Below, one piece after another: positions 11,411 to 19,900 of a stretch of DNA of 64,000 nucleotides. Location: NCBI RefSeq assembly GCF_035046485.1, contig NC_085138.1:360533238-360597237 (forward strand). The letters run 5' to 3'. The translations under genes were made by a program, and so were the position numbers. The notes beneath the pieces were generated by a model. The model saw only the letters and a program-made list of their open reading frames with translations, was not told the DNA's origin and made no database searches. Source of the DNA: Aedes albopictus. Lineage: Eukaryota > Arthropoda > Insecta > Diptera > Culicidae. Positions within the stretch are counted from its first letter, which is position 1. Each line of letters starts with the position of its first letter.

Positions 11411-12655
11411 GCACACTTAATTTTGATTTACAAGTTCAATATTTTTTTCAACTGGGCTCGAGTTGTAAATCTAAAAAATAGCGCCTCTTCAATTATTTTT
11501 GTAGGTTATTTTTGCGGAGTCCAGTATTTGTATACATCATACTGTATACTGTATATGAGCAAAATCTGATAGCAAATAGAAAACTTATTTTGTTCTTGTG
11601 ATATTGTAAATAGGCTCCTAAAGTCCTATCGGGATTCTTGTTTTAAACCACAATATATGGTTCAAGAGTACATATTTACTCATTTTTTGATGTTTTTATT
11701 AACCGTAGTTGAAAATATATAATTTTTATTTTTTTAGTCTTTTGTCTCGTCCCTAGCTTATAACACATACTTTGAGTGATTTTTTTAACCGTGTATGTCA
11801 GATAGGAACATTTTTGAAATCCCAGTGCGAAAAATGTCGAGCTCAGTCACACAAGGTTGACCTCAAATGTCAAAGTAGAACTATTTACTATTTTGCTTAT
11901 TTCGAATTTTCTCATTATTCCTTTGTTTTTCAAGTTCGAGTAAAGTACAATTCCGATTAGAATACTATGCTTGATCGTATTATTCAATATAAGCGAGATT
12001 TCGTCTTTAATTTTAGGACCCTATTTGGATAACTCAGATTGTTGTTGTTTTGGTCGTTTTAACGGTTAAAACTTGATATTTACATTAATTTAAAATGACA
12101 GCAAACTGAAAACAAAATTTGAAATCAAATGAAGTAAAGATAAACTGATATCGAAATATGATATCAATTTGTTGCTGAATACAAATCATGTCTTCGATTG
12201 CTGTAATTTTGTTGTTGGACTTTGCTCGGGAATCTACCGAGATTTCGATGTTATTGATACATACATATTAGCCATAAGCTCAATTTTCATCAAAATCTGC
12301 GACAAGTCAGTCACTAAACGATAATGTCATCGGAGAACAAAGACCCCGAAAGGCTTTCCCGTCCGTCGGACACTTTTGGTGGGGTATGAGCAGAAGGGAC
12401 TTCCCAATAAATTCCTGAGAAAATAAAGACAGAGTCTTGCCTCAGTCACACTTTTTTTACTAGGTGTATGACCATGACGAGATGACCAAGAATATCCATC
12501 AGGCTGAGAATTCAGTCACAGAGGCGCTAAAGCTGGAGAGCTCGGCAGGCTATTGTAAACTAGCAAACAACTGTAGAACCCAGTAAAAATTTTCAATTGA
12601 AATTTTCAAAATTCGGAATTGTTTCATGCCACTGACTTTTCGGTACCTAATGGAA
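11411..12655. other. Unassigned sequence
   Basis: AT-rich sequence with no recognisable gene, terminal repeats or promoter. The 62-codon open frame at 11772-11960 has no motif. Confidence 0.4.
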
Positions 12656-12772
12656 ACAATTACCGGGTATCCAGTAGCTTAGCTTAGCTTTAGCTTAGCT
12701 TAGCTTAGCTTAGCTTAGACTGACTGCACACATCTATGGTTGCTATTCCGACAATTACCGGGTATCCAGTAG
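12656..12772 (-). mobile_element. 73-bp LINE-like tail insertion with 22-bp TSD
   Basis: A 22-bp sequence beginning ACAATTACCGGGTATCC occurs at 12656-12677 and, identically, at 12751-12772. Between them (12678-12750) is a pentanucleotide run of AGCTT units followed by a short unique segment. On the minus strand this reads as a unique 3' end followed by a TAAGC microsatellite tail. That is what a severely 5'-truncated retroelement with a microsatellite tail would leave. Confidence 0.7.
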
Positions 12773-12829
12773 TTCGAAAAAACCAGTAAAATGTTACCGA
12801 AGCCGGTAATCCAAACTAGTTTTGTGGAG

Positions 12830-13740
12830 CCCCTAAGAAACTCCATGAATTGTGCCTCTGAGACCACCTGTTAACTCCTTCCCTCTCCTGAAGCCCCCTC
12901 AAACCACCAGACACCCCCTGAAAATACCACTGGTACCCCCGGAACCCTCCTGAATTTGCCTGGAGCCGCTGATACCCCCTAAGGCCTCTGAAATGCCCCA
13001 TGAACCCCCCTGAAACGCCCCTAAGACCCCCTAAAACTCTCCTGAGACATCATTTATCACATGAATACTCCTGAAACTCCCCTGAGGCGGCCTAGTGACC
13101 CCTTGGAACCCCCTGAAACCCCAGGAGAACCCCTGACATGCTCCAGAGATCTCTTATAATGCCCCAGAGACCAACTTAAATCCTTCTTAGACCTCTGAGG
13201 CACCATGAAAAGCGCCTAAGACTTCCAAGTATCTCTTTGATACCCGTTGAAACCCTCTGGGGCGCCTCTGACACACTCTGAAATACCCCTGGGACGCCAG
13301 GAAACACCCCTAAGATCCCCCGAAGCACCCCAGTGACTCCTTCGACCCACCCCCTGAGATTCTTTGAAATGTTCGTGTGATTGCAGAGCTAACTGAAACG
13401 CCCATGAGACATCTAGATACCCCCTAAAACCTCCTAGGGCATCCCAGAAACGGCCCTGAGACCTCTTGTATTGTCCTTGAGACCCCCTGGGACACCCCTG
13501 AGACCCCTCGGATCCCTCTGAAACCCCTAAGGTTCCATCATGAAGCGAATCTGAGACCCTTTGAAACGTCTCGAGACTTCCGGGAACCCCATTGAGTTCC
13601 CCTGAAGCGTCCCTTGCCACTACCTGGAGACTCCTGAGAAAAGCTTTGAGATCCTATGAAGACCTACCTCAGACCTACTGGTATCCCCTGAAATGCCCCT
13701 GCAACTTCCCTTTGCTCTCCTCTTTAAACGCCCCTGACCG
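12830..13740. repeat. C-rich CCCCTGAAACGCC minisatellite
   Basis: About 900 bp of degenerate units built on CCCTGAGACCCCCTGAAACC, with individual unit lengths varying around 12-17 bp. Open frames on the minus strand (134 and 61 codons) with SQG/RGSQ-type repeats are artefacts. The family has no sequence relation to the GAATTC arrays. Confidence 0.8.
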
Positions 13741-13978
13741 TTGTTTTCATATTTACCATCATTTTTAAAATTTCTCATACTCAATACTGGTTCACAATAG
13801 CTCTCCCTGTTTTTATCTACACAGTTAAAAAATCATATCACCTGTAACAAAAGAACCCCGTCATATAGCACACATTATTCCATCAGTTTTCAAATTTACA
13901 GCTTGCTCTCAGTATGAAGCTTGCGTTCAACATTTCATATAAGAAATTGTTTAATGTAAAATTCTGTGAGATGGAATA

Positions 13979-14385
13979 GACGGATTTCGTGCCAACTCGA
14001 ACAAATGTTGGTAGCACCCTCTCAGATTACAATGAAACTTTCTGGGTGTGTAGACCTTGACTAGATAAGCCACTTTGCATACTTGGTTTCTTCAAAAAAT
14101 ATCTAGACTAAGAAAAGGACTAAACTTGTTTACCGATTTATTTCAAATGTGAATAAAAAAAATTACTACTCCTACAAGAAAGTGTTGCATGGGTAATTTT
14201 CACTAAATACGTCAAGTTTCAAGAAAATAATATTGAAAAAATTCCAAATTGAGCCCTACACTGAAAAAAACTCGTTTTAAAAAAATCAAAGTCGATTTCC
14301 AAAAAAAAAACACCATCTTCGATTTCGATGAAATTTTGTCTCCAGATATGTAAATATGTTCCCTACCAACCGTCCATACACTGCA
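13979..14385 (-). mobile_element. TIR element copy A (truncated)
   Basis: Starts GACGGATTTCGTGCC, then CACCCTCTCAGATTACAATG, and runs to CTACCAACCGTCCATAC. It is the inverted relative of the element at 15311-23167: the shared terminal block, the internal GGGCTCAATTTGG/GGGCTCAGTTTGG and GGTTGGTAGGGAAC all recur in the opposite order and strand. The second terminal repeat is missing, so the copy is truncated near 14385. Confidence 0.65.
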
Positions 14386-14516
14386 AGATGGGCACTTTTA
14401 AGGAGAAGGTTTTTCTGACGAAAACTTTTTCATGTCCAAATGATTTTTTTTTCAGTGTCTTTTGTTATCAAAAACTAAACCATTGAAGATCGTGATCATC
14501 TCAGAATCCAATGAAA

Positions 14517-14600
14517 CACAATTTGTTAAGAGACGAACCAGCCAAGGGCTGAAAGTCTCTCTAATAAAGACAAATCAATCAATCACAATTTGTTAGGAGA
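14517..14600 (+). mobile_element. 50-bp retroposed tail with 17-bp TSD
   Basis: A 17-bp duplication (CACAATTTGTTAAGAGA at 14517-14533; CACAATTTGTTAGGAGA at 14584-14600, one mismatch) flanks a 50-bp insert. The insert contains GAACCAGCCAAGGGCTGAAA and ends in an AATC microsatellite. This is the signature of a severely 5'-truncated non-LTR retroelement copy. Confidence 0.7.
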
Positions 14601-14635
14601 TTGTGTCTCATTTATTCAAGGAGATTTTGCCTTAT

Positions 14636-14796
14636 GGACTTATCCACCGATGAACCGAATTCATCGCGGTCCGAGAATTTTGACACTAGAGCGGGGCCGT
14701 TCCAATCAGAATTGGACGATTCTTATTGGAACAGACCCCGCTCTAGTGTCAAAATTCTCGGACCGCGATGAATTCGGTTCATCGGTGGATAAGTCC
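14636..14796. repeat. 161-bp palindrome (foldback)
   Basis: Left arm 14636-14696 is the exact reverse complement of the sequence ending at 14796. The central part stays complementary with a few mismatches (GTTCCAAT/ATTGGAAC) down to a tiny loop near 14716. RNA from here would form a near-perfect hairpin of about 75 bp. No terminal duplication was found, so its origin as a MITE or as a local inverted duplication is open. Confidence 0.85.
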
Positions 14797-14884
14797 ATTC
14801 ATTCAATGAATTCATTTTTTAAATTTAAATGAATACTTAAATGTATTCTCTTTTTTTATTCTTCAATCACTTAACCTAATTTAC

Positions 14885-15290
14885 AGCTCTTTCGTCCACT
14901 AGGGCACTGCGTGAGCGATTCGAATTGGAAGCTGTACTTAGACTTTGTACAGCGCCTAAATGTATTCTATTATAATTCTACAAGATCGAACTGAATTCCG
15001 TTGCGCTGCTTTCACCTTTTACCTTATTATGGTAGAATGATGAGCACGGCGATGTTGATGTGTGGCACTTGTTTCTTTTCCAGTCCGATTGGGGGTCCAT
15101 TATGAGTTGCCGTTAGCCGATATCCAGGTTTCCGGGTCCGTTGGAGGATATGATCTGAAGAGGGTCAGGTGGCAGCCGCTCTCGGGAGGAAGAGCCACTG
15201 ACGAAAAATTGCAAGTACCGGGGCTGGGATCGAATCTATGACCATCCACTTATGAAGTGAACGTGTAGCCACTACGCTACGGGCCCCGGC
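14885..15290 (-). mobile_element. tRNA-derived SINE, second family
   Basis: On the minus strand it starts with a tRNA-like head: GGGGCCCGTAGCGTAGTGGC with an A box at 15263-15279 and a B box AGATTCGATCCCA at 15225-15237. A body of about 350 bp follows that is not shared with the Feilai-like copies. The far boundary near 14885 is estimated. The head keeps the A/B spacing of a tRNA but not a full acceptor stem, so it is a SINE and not a tRNA gene. Confidence 0.65.
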
Positions 15291-15673
15291 ATTATATTCT
15301 CTTATAAAACGACCAATTTTGACCCAAATCGTATTTGGAACTAGCATCACCTTCTCAGATTACAATGAAACTTTCTCTGGAGCCGACCTACTGATACCTG
15401 ATGGACGGTTGGTAGGGAACATAATTACTTATCTTGGGACAAATTTTCATCGAAAACGAAAATGTTTTTTTTTCGACTTTGAATATTTTCAAATGATTTT
15501 TTCATTGTAGGGCTCAGTTTGGTTTTCGATCAATTTATTTTTATTTTGAATTATTTTGTGAAAATCCCCCATACAACACTTTTTTGTGGGAGTTGTCATT
15601 TTTTTACTAAATGCATTTGAAAAAAAAAATCCCTTTTCGAAAGACAGTCTAGATAAACTTTGAAGAAACTAGG

Positions 15674-16340
15674 TGTTCTGGCAGCACGGACAACGCCGAC
15701 CGTCATAATGCAATACAGAATCCAGTCAAGGCAATCTGACAGACTGTAAAACAATGGCCAATTGTATGCGGATGATTGAACGTAGCGTGCATCGCGATAA
15801 AGTTTAATGATTATATTTCGTGAATTTGATTATATTTCTATCTTGTTTTTCGGATAAAATGGTAGTTTGAAAAGCTTTTTAGATAACTCTTTTGCCACAA
15901 ATAGTACTGCAGTGCCTGTGAAATTATTATTGATTAATCAATTGAATTGGTAACAATTGTGAGGTACTCGATAGGTTAGGTTTAGCTTATATTAAACTTG
16001 TATTACCTATCTACAGATCAGGTCTGCTAGTCAGCAAACTCCCCTAGATTTGATTATTATCTTCAACGTGCGGGTAACGGTCAGGTACGAACTTCTATAA
16101 TCCTACAAATTGGATTAATAGACTGTTGGCTAATTAAATATTGGATTTCTGGTTTAGGTGTTATCGACGTACCCGTTTAGCATCGTCAGGCTAGAGCTCT
16201 GAGCTGGTTTGGAGAAAACTAAATGTATGATAAGAGATAATATTTGTTTGACCCTGGCCGAAAATAAAACTACTATTTTTTTCAGCTTTGAGCTGCGCTA
16301 ACTAAACGCTGCTGAGAGTTTCTTTCTCCACCACCGAACA
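15674..16340 (+). repeat. 5' LTR of BEL/Pao element
   Basis: 667 bp, TG...CA ends, same length and by eye the same sequence as the copy at 22392-23058. It includes an AATAAA polyadenylation-type signal at 16263-16268, about 75 bp before its end. Flanked on the left by CTAGG. Confidence 0.93.
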
Positions 16341-16362
16341 TCCTCAAAGATTTATTGATAGG

Positions 16363-16887
16363 ATGCCAGCCCAGGACGATGCTCGTGATTGCGGTGCGTG
16401 CGACGAACCGAATTCTGCCGACGTTGGCATGGTGGCCTGCGATGGGTGCAGTGCATGGTATCACTACACTTGTGCCAAGGTGTCACCGGGAGTTCAACAG
16501 CGTTCGTGGAGATGCAGTAAGTGCCTTCTCGAACTGCCTCCGGAAGCCACCGGAGCTAAGAAGAAAGGAGGTAAGAAACAGGCAGCGAACTTGACTGTCC
16601 TCGGTGTTACATCGAGTGAGATGGCGAAGTCAAGCAACGCTAATCAAAAGAAGACTTCGGAGAAATCGAAGAACTCCGAGAAATCGAAGACCTTGGTCGT
16701 TCCTGATCTTGCGGCGAGTGGTATCGCTACTCCGAAAAAGCATCCAGGGGTTCCTGCTTTGGACAAATCGAGCCACGGGGAGATGAGATCTTCCAAATCC
16801 AGCACTTCTACCGCCAGGGCTCGAGCGCAATTAGCATTGCAGCGATTGGAAGACGAGCGATTGCTGGAGGAGCAGAAGTTGAGGTAA
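16363..16887 (+). CDS. BEL/Pao gag N-terminus with PHD finger, ended by premature stop
   Basis: 174 codons from ATG 16363, only 22 bp after the LTR. Residues 10-54 form a C4HC3 PHD zinc finger: C10, C13, C26, C29, H34, C37, C51 and C54, with W49 two residues before C51. In host proteins PHD fingers commonly bind histone H3 tails; in a retrotransposon such a domain could steer integration towards chromatin marks, which is inference. A lysine/serine-rich linker and a coiled-coil-like charged segment (from about residue 150) follow. The frame stops at TAA 16885-16887 but continues in the same frame to 22467, so this is one nonsense change (probably from CAA or another one-step codon), not a natural end. 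Readthrough is possible but unsupported. Confidence 0.85.
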   Translation: MPAQDDARDCGACDEPNSADVGMVACDGCSAWYHYTCAKVSPGVQQRSWRCSKCLLELPPEATGAKKKGGKKQAANLTVLGVTSSEMAKSSNANQKKTSEKSKNSEKSKTLVVPDLAASGIATPKKHPGVPALDKSSHGEMRSSKSSTSTARARAQLALQRLEDERLLEEQKLR

Positions 16888-16980
16888 GAGCGAGCACGAT
16901 TAGAGGAAGAACGGATCCGCCTGGAGAAGGAGAGGCAGCTGAAGGAACAGGAGCACGCCATTAAGGCCAAGGAGCTCGCG

Positions 16981-19900
16981 ATGCAGGAGAAGTACCTGCG
17001 CGACAAATTCGAGCTGGAGGAACAGATTGCTGATGACGAGAGCAGCAAATCAAGCGTCTTCAGTCGCAAGGATAGGACCAAGGCTTGGTTGAAAAGCCAG
17101 CACGGCATGAGTCACCGGGACGACAAAAGCGCGACACAGTTCTCGGAGTGGCCTAATGCAGCGAACGATTTGGCGGAACCGGATCGTTTCCGGCCGCTAG
17201 CAAATGTGACAGCCGATCGACAGCAGTTAGAGACACGATTCATCCCAGAAGCGATTCCGGATCATCAGATCCGTGCCAACAGTGCTCAGGTCAGGAATGT
17301 CCCTTCGGAACCCGTCGGAAACCACTTCGGAAGTGCGGCTAGATCGAATGCCAGCCTGGCGCCGTCTTTGCGAGGGATTGAGCGCGCGGCGATAGAATTG
17401 AACCCAGGTTCCCACGGGGCGGGGCCGAACAGTGACCAAGTGGCGGCGAGACAAATCTGGCCGAAGAAGCTACCTACCTTTTCGGGTGACCCGGAAGCGT
17501 GGCCTATATTTGTCCACAGCTTCGAGACAGCCAACATTGCGTGCGGTTTCACGGACGTGGAAAATATAATTCGCTTGCGAGAGTGCTTGCGCGGGCCAGC
17601 GCGAGATGCCGTCGTTACGAAACTGATGTTTCCCCAAAGCGTTAACGCGATTATGGAAACGCTGCGACGGTTGTACGGGAGACCAGAGTTGCTGGTGAAG
17701 AATCTGCTGATCAAGGTGCGTCGGGCAGAGGCACCGAAACCGGAACGATTAGAATCGCTGATCAACTTTGGCCTGACCGTACAACAACTATGCGATCACC
17801 TGGAGGCCGCGAATCTTAGCGGTCATCTATCCAACCCTACGCTGCTCGGTGAGTTAGTGGAGAAGCTGCCAGCGTCGAACAAGCTCGAGTGGGCACGATT
17901 CAAGCGAGGATATGCTGAACCGACGCTCAAACACTTCGGAGTGTTCATGGAAGAGCTAGTGTACGACGCCAGTGAAGTGACGTCCCCGGTCCAACAGAAA
18001 ACAACGGTTGCGAGGGCCGAAAGGGACAAGCTGAAAGAGAGAGGACATGTGTACGCCCACGAAGAGGTAGCCGAGGTGCAGAGACGCGATGAGGAAAGGC
18101 AACCCTGTCCAATATGCGGTAAAACGGACCATCGTGTGCGGAACTGTGAACGGTTTCAGCAGCTGGGATTGGAAGCTCGCCTGAAAGCCGTCCATCATTG
18201 GAAGTTGTGCGAGGTTTGCCTGTTTGACCACGGCCAATGGAGATGTCGATCTAGAATCCGATGCAACGTCGGGAACTGCCGAGACCGTCACCACCCACTC
18301 CTGCATCGTACTGAGCGCGGTTCGATACAGCGACAACTTCGAGCGTCGGAATGCAACGCTCATGAGCGGTCGCAAAGATCTGTCCTGTTCAGGATCATAC
18401 CGGTAATGTTGTTCAACGGGAACCGCAGATGTGAAACTTTCGCCTTTTTGGACGAAGGGTCTTCCTTGACGCTCATCGAAGCAAGTTTAGCACGGCAGCT
18501 TGGAGCAGTTGGTGTCCCAGAACCGCTAGAGCTGAGATGGACGTCGAGCGTGAAGAGGAATGAAGAGAGTTCAAAGCGCGTGGATTTCGAAATTTCCGGA
18601 AAAGGACTGCCCCGTCGTTACGTGCTGAAGAACGCGCACACCGTTGAAGAGTTGAATCTTCCGAATCAGAGTTTGGCCTTCAACGAACTATCCGATCGAT
18701 TTCCACACCTCCGAAACCTCCCTATTTCAACATACTCCGAGGCCGTACCTAGAATTCTTCTAGGTTTGGAAAACTTGAGCCTCTTCGCGCCCTTGGATAG
18801 TTGCGTCGGCCGACCAGGTGAACCGATCGCGGTAAAATCGCTGCTGGGATGGTCCGTCTATGGCCCAGATGGGAGCGCCCTATCGAAAACCGGATTCGTA
18901 AACCTTCACGAGTGCAACTGTGATGATGATAGAGAATTGAATGACCTAGTTCGACAGCAGTTCATTCTGGAGGACGCGCTGATTGAGTCGACGCCTCCGC
19001 TTGAGTCCACTGAGGAGAAACGCGCCCGCGAAATTTTGGAAAATACCACAAAATTCGTGGATGGGAAATACGAAACCGCTCTTCTTTGGAAAGCCGACGA
19101 TATTCACCTACCCGATAGCCTGCCCATGGCAATGAAACGTTTGCGGAGCTTCGAGGCCCAACTGGCGAAGGACCCGAATCTTCGCGAAGGCGTGAATCAG
19201 CAGATAGTCGACTACGTGCAGAAAGGCTACGTGCATAAGGCTACAGAGAAGGAGCTGGTAGAGATCAGCAGAAGGCAAGTCTGGTATCTACCGCTTGGCC
19301 TGGTTACGCACCCGAAAAAGCAAAAGAGAAGACTCGTGTGGGATGGAAAAGCGCAAGTTGATGGGGTTTCCCTCAACTCCCTACTGTTAAAAGGTCCCGA
19401 CCTGCTAGTGTCGCTGGCTTCAGTGATCTGCAAATTTCACGAGAAGCGTGTTGCATTTGGAGGTGATATCCGCGAAATGTTTCTGCAGCTTCGTATGCGG
19501 ACAGCGGACAAATATTTCCAGTGTTTCCTGTTTCGCTCCGACTCGCGACACCCTGCAGAAGTCTACATCGCAGACGTAGCGATGTTTGGCGCCACTTGCT
19601 CGCCATGCGTCGCGCAGCACGTCCTACGAGTCAACGCCGACAAGTGGGCGGACGAGTTCCCTTCGGCTGCGGCGGCAATCAAGGACAAAACATACATGGA
19701 TGACTACTACGACAGCGCTAACACCCCCGAAGAAGCGGCAGAGCTGGCTGTTCAAGTTAGGACCATCCACGCCCGTGGCGGGTTTGAAATGAGGAACTGG
19801 GTGAGCAATAGTGAAGAAGTGTTGGAGAAGCTCGGAGAACCCGGTGCTACGAGTCCACGTCTCCTACAGTCGACGTCCGAGGCAAAATGGGAACGAGTTC

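Noticed and set aside
13216..13620. 134-codon minus-strand frame with SQG/RGS repeats
   Set aside because: Lies entirely in the C-rich minisatellite.
16355..17108. Other-frame and minus-strand open frames over the BEL gag and pol
   Set aside because: Shadows of the polyprotein frame, without motifs of their own.
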